Below are positions 17,951 through 25,553 of a stretch of 57,270 nucleotides of DNA, one piece after another. A program made the translations under genes and the position numbers. Numbering within the stretch: position 1 is the stretch's first letter; the number at the start of each line of letters is the position of its first letter. This DNA comes from Candidatus Mailhella merdavium. Its GTDB lineage: Bacteria; Desulfobacterota; Desulfovibrionia; Desulfovibrionales; Desulfovibrionaceae. A model generated the notes under the pieces. That model had not been told where the DNA came from. It did not search any database and saw only the letters and a list, made by a program, of their open reading frames with translations. The stretch covers positions 1-57,270 of the forward strand of contig DWXS01000091.1 of assembly GCA_019119045.1 (NCBI GenBank). Reading direction: 5' to 3'.

Positions 17951-18784
17951 TCATGCCTCGTTCTTGAGAATTTCAGCCTTGGGAAGCGCGTTGCGTACTT
18001 TGGAGCGATAAGGAAGCAGATTGTCGAGGGCTTCCATCCCGGCGGGAACTTCCGCACAGGCCTGAATACCTATGGGCAGCATCATGTCGCCGCAGGCATC
18101 CGCAACCATTTTTGCCGCTTCTCCGGCTTCTGCGGGAGTGGGCCAGCGCAGGGAGCCGTCGGCTTCCTTAAGAGGCGTCAGCCAGATGCGGATCACATGA
18201 TCGGGATGAGCCTTCACCAGCTCCACGGATTTTTTCAGTTCCGCAGCAAAATCCGGGCCGACAGAACCGCCGACAGCCTGCGGATACAGCCCCGCCGGGC
18301 CGGGCACATTCAGGATAACCCGCGAAACAAGCCCTTCGGAAAGAATCTTTTCCAGCAGATCGGCCTTACGTCCGTCGGACTGGAGGCAGACCTGGAGTCC
18401 TCCCCTGGACAGCAGGCGGATGAGTTCCAGGAATTTGTCTTCCTGTCCATCCGGGCACTGGGAAACGTACAGCCCGGAAATCCAGCCATGCAGAAGATCG
18501 CTGCGGGTCACGCAGGAGTCAAGCGCATTCCCGGCCAGCAGCCAGGCCAGCACAACGCCGGTACCCTGAAGGATGACATCTCCTTCTGTTTCGTGGAACA
18601 TGGGAAATTCCACTCCTTCGGGGTTGCGGTACAGACGCGCGCGGTTGTCGCGGTAAAACTTGTTGACGATATCCTTGTCGTCGGCCAGGTCGAATTTTTC
18701 GTAGGGAATGCCGTTGGCTTCCAGATAGGATTTGACGATGTTGCAGCGCAGACAGTTCGGCGCCTTGTACAGAATGATGTTCAT
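17951..18784 (-). CDS. Glutaredoxin-like domain fused to a radical-SAM-like barrel lacking the cluster cysteines
   Basis: A 277-residue protein. Residues 1-~85 read as a glutaredoxin fold: MNIILYKAPNCLRC with Cys11/Cys14, then EFPMF with the likely cis-Pro61. Residues ~100-265 resemble the later strands of a radical SAM activase barrel (FLELIRLLSRGGLQVCLQSD, GLVSRVILNVPG, VIRIWLTPL), but no CxxxCxxC motif is present, so a canonical radical SAM reaction is not expected. The ATG at 18784 fits the domain start and has AAGGAA upstream. It follows the arylsulfotransferase-like gene on the same strand, separated by a hairpin. The barrel assignment is inference from pattern. Confidence 0.6.
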   Translation of the reverse strand: MNIILYKAPNCLRCNIVKSYLEANGIPYEKFDLADDKDIVNKFYRDNRARLYRNPEGVEFPMFHETEGDVILQGTGVVLAWLLAGNALDSCVTRSDLLHGWISGLYVSQCPDGQEDKFLELIRLLSRGGLQVCLQSDGRKADLLEKILSEGLVSRVILNVPGPAGLYPQAVGGSVGPDFAAELKKSVELVKAHPDHVIRIWLTPLKEADGSLRWPTPAEAGEAAKMVADACGDMMLPIGIQACAEVPAGMEALDNLLPYRSKVRNALPKAEILKNEA

Positions 18785-18906
18785 TGAATATTCCTTGCTG
18801 TTCCTTGAAGTCCTGTACTCACAGGAAGGGTGTTCCGCATCGGGACGGTTTCTGCCGTTCATGACGATTGGGCGGAACGAAAATTTGCCCCGAAAAGGGG
18901 AAGAGA

Positions 18907-18929
18907 CCGGGGGAGCCGCCCTCCCCCGG
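18907..18929 (-). terminator. Hairpin after the arylsulfotransferase gene
   Basis: A perfect 9-bp stem (CCGGGGGAG 18907-18915, CTCCCCCGG 18921-18929), followed on the minus strand by a pyrimidine tract (TCTCTTCCCCTTTTC) rather than a clean T-run. Probably partial termination before the glutaredoxin-like gene. Confidence 0.6.
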
Positions 18930-18969
18930 CTGAATGCGGGAAATTCCCGTTACAGTTTTATGAGGCGCA

Positions 18970-20415
18970 TCAGTCTGTGGTGCCGACGCAGGTACCGGCT
19001 TCGGCATAATATCCGACGGTACCTTCCACCTTCATCACTTCCTGCGGTCCCAGAGGAGCCGCTCCGGGTACGCGCCATTCATGCACATTGATGGGCTTTA
19101 TTTCCACGTGTTCGGGATGATTGACCTGAGGAACCCATTCATAGGGCACACGATAGGCGCGATACACCCAGTTCATGGGCATGCCCACGGTTCCCTTGTA
19201 GGGGCAGATGTATTCCCACACTATTTCATGATCGGCCGTCACTTCAAAGATACGTCCGTCCGATCCTTCCGTGATCAGCGTGTTGCCGTTGGGCAGACGC
19301 TGCGCGGAGCTGATGAAGGGGCTGTAGAAACGACTGGCGTCCAGAGGAACGAGGAATCCCGCTTCATGCGGCGTGTACTGCCACACGATCTTGAGGGTGA
19401 CGGGGTCAAACTCAAGGATGCGGGAGTAGTCGCGCTGGGCCACCTTCACCCCGTGAGGCGCGCCGGGATTGGGCGCGCCGTAGCCGCCCCAGCCGCCGTT
19501 GTCGTATACCAGAATATTGCCTTCGCCGGGCAGACCACGGGGGATCATATGCGCGTGATGCTGGCCGATGATCCAGCCGAGAGCCTTGAATTCAGGCTTG
19601 CTGTAGTCCGGGCCGACCTGCCAGACAATTTTGCCGGTCTTCTTGCTGATGATCAGAATGATGTTGGTTTCGCGCCCGTCGATGATGATGTTGTCGGGAT
19701 GGAAGCGTTCATCGCCCGCGTCATACCACTTGTTCGGGCCGAGTACGGACATGGAATTGACGTGCATCCAGTCGCCCACGCCGGGAGCTTCTTCAATCAG
19801 ACTGCCGCCGCGGAAATTGGGGTCGCGGCACATGGCGTTGCGCGCTTCTTCGGAGAAGCCCATTTCTTCCACATGATCGGAACACTGCCATTCCCAGACG
19901 ATTTCGCCTTCCCAGTTGACTTCGTAAATCACGTCGTCCACCAGAGGCTTATCGCTGATGTAGGGAACATGAGCGTCGCGGTGGCAGAGAATGAGCGTAT
20001 TGCCGGAATCTATTTTCGGTTCCATACCGGGGGCGTAATATCCGGTGGTACTGCCCTCGCGCTGGAAATCGTGATGCTGGCGGGCCATCCACTGAGGTTT
20101 CTGCCCCGGGTCCTCAATGAATTCGGCCTTGTTGAATTCCCAGACCACATTGCCGCTCCAGTCCACCTGAATAAGATCCAGCTGATCCTGAAGGCCGTAC
20201 TTGGGATGACGGGTTCCACGACTGCCCATGAGCATGCCGCCGGGGAACATTTTGTTCGGAAAACCCTGCACATTCTCCCACAGGCGGATTTCATGCCCGT
20301 TCATTCCGATGAGCAGAGCCCCCTTGTCCGGGGCGGGAAGGATGGTGTAGCCGTTCCAGGCCTTTTCAGGATTGAAGACGGTGACGCCGGTGGGATAAAT
20401 TGTAGGATGTCCCAT
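18970..20415 (-). CDS. Arylsulfotransferase-like protein (ASST family)
   Basis: A 481-residue beta-propeller protein. The repeated blades show in phrases such as SGNVVWEF, EGEIVWEW, TGKIVWQV, TLKIVWQY and DHEIVWEY. Histidine-rich active-site candidates are ARQHHDF, GQHHAHMIP with NILVYDNGG, and the RFYSPFISSAQRLPNGNTLITEG segment. Known ASST enzymes move sulfate between phenols through a sulfo-histidine and are periplasmic with a signal peptide. This one starts MGHPTIYPTG and has none, so it is probably cytoplasmic. GGAG lies 7 bases before the ATG. It follows an orphan TRAP receptor gene by 85 bases. Confidence 0.85.
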   Translation of the reverse strand: MGHPTIYPTGVTVFNPEKAWNGYTILPAPDKGALLIGMNGHEIRLWENVQGFPNKMFPGGMLMGSRGTRHPKYGLQDQLDLIQVDWSGNVVWEFNKAEFIEDPGQKPQWMARQHHDFQREGSTTGYYAPGMEPKIDSGNTLILCHRDAHVPYISDKPLVDDVIYEVNWEGEIVWEWQCSDHVEEMGFSEEARNAMCRDPNFRGGSLIEEAPGVGDWMHVNSMSVLGPNKWYDAGDERFHPDNIIIDGRETNIILIISKKTGKIVWQVGPDYSKPEFKALGWIIGQHHAHMIPRGLPGEGNILVYDNGGWGGYGAPNPGAPHGVKVAQRDYSRILEFDPVTLKIVWQYTPHEAGFLVPLDASRFYSPFISSAQRLPNGNTLITEGSDGRIFEVTADHEIVWEYICPYKGTVGMPMNWVYRAYRVPYEWVPQVNHPEHVEIKPINVHEWRVPGAAPLGPQEVMKVEGTVGYYAEAGTCVGTTD

Positions 20416-20500
20416 GTCCGCACTCCATGTTGTCGTCCGGCAGCGGAAACAGCCGCTGCGCTAAATGTTGCTCCCGAAGGAGTATGCCCCGTCCGGGGTC

Positions 20501-21559
20501 CTATATGCCGCCCTGCGCCTTTTCCGCGCCGGGAGTTTCCCCGGCCATATCCTGAGCGAGACGCAAAAACGCCTTCGCGTCGGACACGCCGAGCTTTTCA
20601 AGCTTGCTGACCCACCAGTTGGCCAGTAATGTGCTGTTGGCCGCCTTGAAGGCCTGGAACTGCACGGCGTCCAGCACATGTACGGAGCATCCCGCCTTAC
20701 GCATGGCCTCCATATCTTCATTCGTGCGCTGATACAGCAGACGCCCTGCTTCCACACTCCTGCCCGCCGCGCTTTTTTCCATCAGGGCGCGATCCTTGTC
20801 GGACAGAGAATTCCACACATCATGGTTCACGACAAAGGCAAGGAATACCGTCGTTGCCGGCAGAACGGTCACGTCTTTCACGCGTTCCAGCTTCAGCAGC
20901 CCATACGCAACTCCTGTGGGGAGGGGGCCGAAAAAGACGTCGCCCAGTCCGCGTTCAAGAGCCATGTATGTATCGCCGGGCGCAATCTGGACGGGAATCC
21001 CGCCCCAGCTTCGCACCTGATCCATCTGGCTCAGAGCCCAGATAAGAACCCGCTTGCCCGTAAGATCGGAAGGTGAAAGAATGGGTCCTTTTGTGGAAAA
21101 GAGTCCGCTGCGATCGCTCCCCCAGGCGAAAAGGGCCTTGCCCACCTTGTTCCATTCTGCCGCGACCTCCGGCAGGGTGGTCAGCGCCCGCTGACACAAG
21201 GCACTGGCCTGAATGCTGTCGCGCGTAAGATACGGCGCGGTAAACGCCATGGTGTGGGGAAACAGACTTTCCTGATGCTGCGCATTGACGCCGGCCATAT
21301 CCAGCCGCCCGCGCATCAGCGAAGGCAGGACATTCCGGGTGGAAACAAGCTCCCCAGCATTGTGAAAAACTATACGCAGACGGCCGCCGCTTTCTTTTTC
21401 AAGGGCCTTGAACCAGGGTTTGAACAACGCGGAATTGAGAACATGATCCCCCTGATAAGGGGTCTGGAAGGTCAGATCGCGCGCCTCCGTCCGCCCGGCG
21501 GGAAGCATAAGAGCGGCTCCAGCGATCAATGCCATGATCATTCTGATCCTGATACGCAT
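20501..21559 (-). CDS. TRAP-type solute receptor (DctP-like), orphan
   Basis: A 352-residue periplasmic binding protein. The signal peptide is MRIRIRM plus a hydrophobic core with probable cleavage after TEA (residue 26). The DctP pattern is clear: LTFQTPYQGDH at the mature start, ESGGRLRIVFHNAGEL, DLTGKRVLIW and the C-terminal SLSDKDRALMEKSA. No DctQ or DctM membrane genes are adjacent, so the permease must lie elsewhere or the protein senses its ligand for another system. First gene of the minus-strand set with the arylsulfotransferase-like gene, divergent from tetR. AGAGG precedes the ATG. Confidence 0.92.
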   Translation of the reverse strand: MRIRIRMIMALIAGAALMLPAGRTEARDLTFQTPYQGDHVLNSALFKPWFKALEKESGGRLRIVFHNAGELVSTRNVLPSLMRGRLDMAGVNAQHQESLFPHTMAFTAPYLTRDSIQASALCQRALTTLPEVAAEWNKVGKALFAWGSDRSGLFSTKGPILSPSDLTGKRVLIWALSQMDQVRSWGGIPVQIAPGDTYMALERGLGDVFFGPLPTGVAYGLLKLERVKDVTVLPATTVFLAFVVNHDVWNSLSDKDRALMEKSAAGRSVEAGRLLYQRTNEDMEAMRKAGCSVHVLDAVQFQAFKAANSTLLANWWVSKLEKLGVSDAKAFLRLAQDMAGETPGAEKAQGGI

Positions 21560-21638
21560 GACGACCTCTTTTCGCGGCTATGCCGCGTACGCCCTCCGTG
21601 CGCCGGAACGGCATCCGAAGCACACGAACAGGCGATGC

Positions 21639-21652
21639 TTATTGATTAATAA
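21639..21652. promoter_or_regulatory. Candidate operator: palindrome over the dctP-like start site
   Basis: TTATT-GATT-AATAA is a perfect 5-4-5 inverted repeat lying just downstream of the minus-strand -10 box, at the predicted transcription start. Its place between divergent dctP-like and tetR genes makes it a plausible TetR site. Confidence 0.4.
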
Positions 21653-21654
21653 AA

Positions 21655-21683
21655 TTTCTAGTGAAAATAATTTCCGCTGTCAA
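21655..21683 (-). promoter_or_regulatory. Sigma70-type promoter for the TRAP receptor/arylsulfotransferase set
   Basis: On the minus strand, a perfect TTGACA (21683-21678), a 17-base spacer and TAGAAA (21660-21655). Confidence 0.6.
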
Positions 21684-21743
21684 GCGGCTCCTCCCAACAT
21701 CTTCAGCTTCTGAAAAAATTCTCTTCATGTCCTCCTTTTAAAT

Positions 21744-21772
21744 TTGACAAATTATATTCAATCGGTAATTAT
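21744..21772 (+). promoter_or_regulatory. Sigma70-type promoter for the TetR gene
   Basis: A perfect TTGACA (21744-21749), 17 bases, then AATTAT (21767-21772), about 57 bases before the tetR start. Confidence 0.5.
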
Positions 21773-21828
21773 GAAATAAATTTTAATCCTTTAAAACGCC
21801 ATTCAGGCCACACAGTTATGGAAAAGCC

Positions 21829-22533
21829 ATGAGCGCCCAGGAAAAAACGACCCCCAAACGGGCATATCACTCCCCACGTCGGCAGGAACAGGCCACACAC
21901 ACAAGGGAGCGTATCATACAGGCGGCCATCAGGCAGCTTAATGAAAAAGGTTACGCCAACATGTCTCTGGATTCAATTGCAAAGGAGGCCGGCGTCGCCT
22001 CACAGACGGTCTATGCCGTTTGCGGCTCTAAAAAAGGAGCCCTTGCCCGTATCCTTGAAAGTACCGTGGCCGAACAGAAATACGATAAAATCCGCGACTC
22101 CATCCCGCAGATGAAAACGGGCGAAGAGCGTGTGAAAACCATGGCCCGCTTTCATTCTCTGATGCAGCACAATTCCGCATCGGGCTTTGCCCTCATGCGC
22201 GGTGCGGGCGTCATCTCTCCGGAGCTGGCCGAGCTGGAAAAAGACAACGACATGATGCTGTACGAGAAAAGTCTGCAATCCATTCAGCACATGGCGGACA
22301 ATGGTATGCTCAAGAAGGGGCTTTCCGTGGAGGAAGCCACCGATCTGTACTGGGCGTATCTTGCGCCGGGAATCTATCGCAGACTTGTTCTCGTCCGGGG
22401 CTGGAGCATCGAAAAGTATACGGAGCAAATGGCCCGTATTCTCAAGTTCCTGCTTCTGGACGACGATCAGGAAGCGTCGGAAGACGGCGATCAGGCCGCT
22501 TCCTCCGACGTAAAGACCGACAAAAACGAATAA
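21829..22533 (+). CDS. TetR-family transcriptional regulator
   Basis: A 234-residue repressor-type protein. The N-terminal DNA-binding domain is clear: THTRERIIQAAIRQL, then the helix-turn-helix MSLDSIAKEAGVASQTVYAVCGSKKGAL at residues ~45-72. The ligand domain is helical, and the last ~25 residues are acidic and polar. It is transcribed away from the TRAP receptor gene across a 269-base AT-rich gap holding facing promoters and a palindrome, so control of that unit and itself is likely. It is also followed by the GNAT-TraB operon on the same strand, 105 bases on. The Shine-Dalgarno sequence is weak (GGAAAAG). Confidence 0.93.
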   Translation: MSAQEKTTPKRAYHSPRRQEQATHTRERIIQAAIRQLNEKGYANMSLDSIAKEAGVASQTVYAVCGSKKGALARILESTVAEQKYDKIRDSIPQMKTGEERVKTMARFHSLMQHNSASGFALMRGAGVISPELAELEKDNDMMLYEKSLQSIQHMADNGMLKKGLSVEEATDLYWAYLAPGIYRRLVLVRGWSIEKYTEQMARILKFLLLDDDQEASEDGDQAASSDVKTDKNE

Positions 22534-22638
22534 GCGCGTATCCGCGGGCAGGGCGTTCCGACCCGCATGAATCTGACGCCTTGCGGCGCACGGACGCCGA
22601 TGCCGCCCTGCGTGGAAAAGCGTATCAGGAGCGCCGCC

Positions 22639-24573
22639 ATGTCCGAAACACCTTCTTCAGAATTTGCGCGCGCCCTCTCGCTCGCCACCATTCCCGAGCA
22701 TTCCCCTGTCTTCATGCAAATCATGTCCGGCGGAACGCCCCGGCTTGTTGACGATTTTCTCTTTCTCGAGGGAAAAAACAGTCCTGACGCTCCCGGTACG
22801 GACTGGCTCATGGCCATAGGTTACCGTCTGGGGCTTCTGCCCGGCGACGACCTGAGTCTCAATGAACGGGATTTTTCCGCCGCACTGGACAAGGCTCTGT
22901 CTGCCTGCGGTGCGGAACACTGTTTCATCATGGCTCCCTCGCTGTCGGAGGAAATGAGGCAGAAGGCCGTCACTCTGGAAGAAGATCAGTTCTATGCGCT
23001 GCCTGTCGAGGCCTCCGTTCCCAGACGCCTGCACAATATTCTGGACACGCTGGGGCTGACCGTCGTTACCGGACGCGAGTTCACCCCCGGCCACCGCCGC
23101 CTGTGGGCCGAATTCATGGGACGCACGGCCCTCAAACCCAATGTGCGCGAACTCTATGCCCGCACGGCTTCTGTCCTTGATGCCGCACGGGATCGCCCCG
23201 GCGCGGATCTGCGTCTGTTCGATGCGCTGGACGGCGAAGGCAATATCGCCGCCTCTCTGCTGCTGGATTTTGCTCCGGAGCATATCGTCAGCTATATCAT
23301 CGGCGCACACTCGCGCAGTCACTACACGCCCCACGCCACGGATCTGCTGTTCAGAGCCATGCTTGAGACTGCCCGGGCCGAGGGCAAGAAGGAAATTCAG
23401 CTCGGCCTGGGCGTCAATGAAGGCATCGCGCGCTTCAAGCGCAAATGGGGAGGACGCCCGACTCTTCCCTATGTCATGGGAGAATGGCGCTTCCCGCGTG
23501 AAAATGCATCTTCCCGTTCCCCGCGTCAGCATACCCGTCCGGCATCCCGCAGAACAGGCGGAACGGCGGATGAGCTGATGCTGGCCATGCTTACGCCGGG
23601 CAAAATATCAAAGTGGGAATTCATGCTCCGCCAGCCGGAGCAGCGTCCCCTTGCCATGCTCTGGGAGCTGGAAAAGAACGGCAGGACTTCCTGGATTGCC
23701 GGTTCGGCACATTTCTGCCGCTGTTCCTTCTCCCGCTTTCTGACAAAACTCTTCAGCAAAGTCGATACCGTCATCTTTGAAGGCCCGCTCGACGTGGACA
23801 GTCTTCTGGAAACGGACGGATACGGGGAAACGCCTCCGCCTCCGGGAGAGAGAGTCATTGATTTTCTCAATCAGGAAGATATCGCCCGCCTCAAGAAACG
23901 GCTCTGCGCTCCGGAATGGCGGGATTACGGCAGAAAAAGTCACTGCCTCCCGGAAGAAAAGCTGTTCTGGTTCCTGCGGGAAACAAAACCCTGGTACGCC
24001 TTCTTCTCGCTCTGGACGGCCTTTCTTGAGCGGCGAGGCTGGGAAAATTCCGTGGATCTCGAAGCCTGGGAACTCGCCCACTCCATGAATAAGGTTGTTT
24101 TCGGCATGGAAAGCATTCCGGAGCAGATGCGTGCGCTGGAATCCGCCCCCATGTCCCGCATTGTGCGCTTTCTGCGGAATTGCGACAACTGGGATGCCTA
24201 CCGCCGACGCAACGAATCCGCCTATCTTATGGGAGATCTGGGCGGCATGATGGGCACCAGCACGGAATTTCCCTCCCGCACGGAGCAGATCATCGACAAC
24301 AGAGATCAACGCTTCCGCGAGCGTATGCGCCCCTGGCTGGAGCGCGGCAACGTAGCCGTGTTCGTCGGTTCGGCCCATATGCTGAATCTGCGCTGGATGC
24401 TGAAGGAGGACGGCTTCAGGATACGCCGGGTCCTGCCCACCTGGAAGCACCGTCTGCGCGCCCTGTGGAAAAAACCGGACGCCGATCTCTGGCCGGTCCC
24501 GGGTGAAGAACGACGGCCGCAGCGCAAATCCCGGGAAGACTCTGCTCCCGACAACGGAGGAATGGACGCATGA
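22639..24573 (+). CDS. GNAT-like acyltransferase domain fused to a TraB/GumN-type domain
   Basis: A 644-residue two-domain protein. The N-terminal half (about 1-290) resembles a GNAT/FemAB-type acyltransferase, ending in EIQLGLGVNEGIARFKRKWGG near residue 251. After a Ser/Arg/Pro-rich linker, residues ~315-610 carry the TraB/PrgY/GumN hallmarks: GSAH at 355-358, Glu381 in VIFEG, and a second GSAH at 577-580. The family is proposed to be metal-dependent peptidase-like, but its reaction is not firmly settled. AGGAG precedes the ATG at 22639; the frame is open a little further upstream. Its stop overlaps the next ATG, and the next gene is a paralogue of the N-terminal domain. Confidence 0.75.
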   Translation: MSETPSSEFARALSLATIPEHSPVFMQIMSGGTPRLVDDFLFLEGKNSPDAPGTDWLMAIGYRLGLLPGDDLSLNERDFSAALDKALSACGAEHCFIMAPSLSEEMRQKAVTLEEDQFYALPVEASVPRRLHNILDTLGLTVVTGREFTPGHRRLWAEFMGRTALKPNVRELYARTASVLDAARDRPGADLRLFDALDGEGNIAASLLLDFAPEHIVSYIIGAHSRSHYTPHATDLLFRAMLETARAEGKKEIQLGLGVNEGIARFKRKWGGRPTLPYVMGEWRFPRENASSRSPRQHTRPASRRTGGTADELMLAMLTPGKISKWEFMLRQPEQRPLAMLWELEKNGRTSWIAGSAHFCRCSFSRFLTKLFSKVDTVIFEGPLDVDSLLETDGYGETPPPPGERVIDFLNQEDIARLKKRLCAPEWRDYGRKSHCLPEEKLFWFLRETKPWYAFFSLWTAFLERRGWENSVDLEAWELAHSMNKVVFGMESIPEQMRALESAPMSRIVRFLRNCDNWDAYRRRNESAYLMGDLGGMMGTSTEFPSRTEQIIDNRDQRFRERMRPWLERGNVAVFVGSAHMLNLRWMLKEDGFRIRRVLPTWKHRLRALWKKPDADLWPVPGEERRPQRKSREDSAPDNGGMDA

Positions 24574-25481
24574 TTCCCTGTTCAAAGGTATCTTCGCAGC
24601 TTTCCCTGCTTGCTGCGGAAGCCGTTGTTCCCGAGCAGCTGCCCTGTTATGTGCAGGCCGTGGGAATGTCCGAAGCCTGTCCCTGTTCCGTCGGCGAACC
24701 GTTCGTTTTTTACCTTGCCGGAGAGCGCGCCATTCTTGTGGCCTATCCCGGCTTCGAACGAGAAAAGGAATTCCTGACGCCGGAACGCTATTCCTCCCTT
24801 CTGGCAAAAGCTCTTGCAGAAATTCCGCAGGAAACCCGTTTCCTGACGCTGCTTTCTCCTCTGCCGACGGAAACGCTTCCCCTGCCTTCCGGATTGCGGG
24901 CAACGCCGGAATCCCCCTTCCGTTCTGAAGCCGATGACTGGTACTGGACAGTTCCCCTGCCCTGTACGCCTCCCTCCGACAAGGTACGCAACATGCTGCG
25001 CCGGGCCGCGCAGGAAGTGGACACGGCTCCCGAACCCTGGGGGCCGGAGGCGGCCTCTCTGGCGGCATTCTACTGCCGTACCAGACATCTGACGGAAGGA
25101 AGCCGCTTCATTTACGGGCGCATGGAAGAATATCTGTCCTCCTGTTCGGAAGCCCTGCTGCTGGGAGCGCGCAGACGAAGCGACGGCAGTCTTGCCGCCT
25201 GCGCTGTTGGCGACTTCACAGCTCTGGGCACGGCCTTCTATATGTTTGCCTTCCGTCGTCCCGACGCGCCCCCCGGCTGTGCCGACGCGCTGCTCGCCGC
25301 TCTCATGGAAGAAGGCGTGCGGCGAGGGCACGGCTGCATGAATCTTGGTCTGGGAATCAGGCCCGGCATAGAATTTTTCAAAAAAAAATGGCGGGCGCAG
25401 CGCGGTCTGCCCTATTATGAACGGAGCTGGCGCATCTCGCCCATTCGGCGCGGCATACTGTCCCGCCTCTTCGGGGGCTGA
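24570..25481 (+). CDS. GNAT-like acyltransferase, paralogue of the preceding gene's N-terminal domain
   Basis: A 303-residue protein. The C-terminal block NLGLGIRPGIEFFKKKWRAQ followed by GLPYYERSWR parallels LGLGVNEGIARFKRKWGG and TLPYVMGEWR in the upstream protein, so the two arose by duplication or the fusion by gene joining. No TraB part, signal peptide or membrane helix. The start overlaps the previous stop as ATGA, implying coupled translation. It probably transfers an acyl or aminoacyl group; the substrate is not visible. Second gene of the operon, 72 bases before the radical SAM gene. Confidence 0.75.
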   Translation: MIPCSKVSSQLSLLAAEAVVPEQLPCYVQAVGMSEACPCSVGEPFVFYLAGERAILVAYPGFEREKEFLTPERYSSLLAKALAEIPQETRFLTLLSPLPTETLPLPSGLRATPESPFRSEADDWYWTVPLPCTPPSDKVRNMLRRAAQEVDTAPEPWGPEAASLAAFYCRTRHLTEGSRFIYGRMEEYLSSCSEALLLGARRRSDGSLAACAVGDFTALGTAFYMFAFRRPDAPPGCADALLAALMEEGVRRGHGCMNLGLGIRPGIEFFKKKWRAQRGLPYYERSWRISPIRRGILSRLFGG

Positions 25482-25553
25482 AAAAACGAATGTCGCCACA
25501 CGAAAAACGGCGACCATCTCCACTCCGCCCTCCCTTTTCAGTAAGGACGCCCG

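Noticed and set aside
25482..25553. RiPP precursor peptide gene next to the radical SAM gene
   Set aside because: The 72-base gap is too short, and no small frame with a ribosome site is found immediately around the gene.
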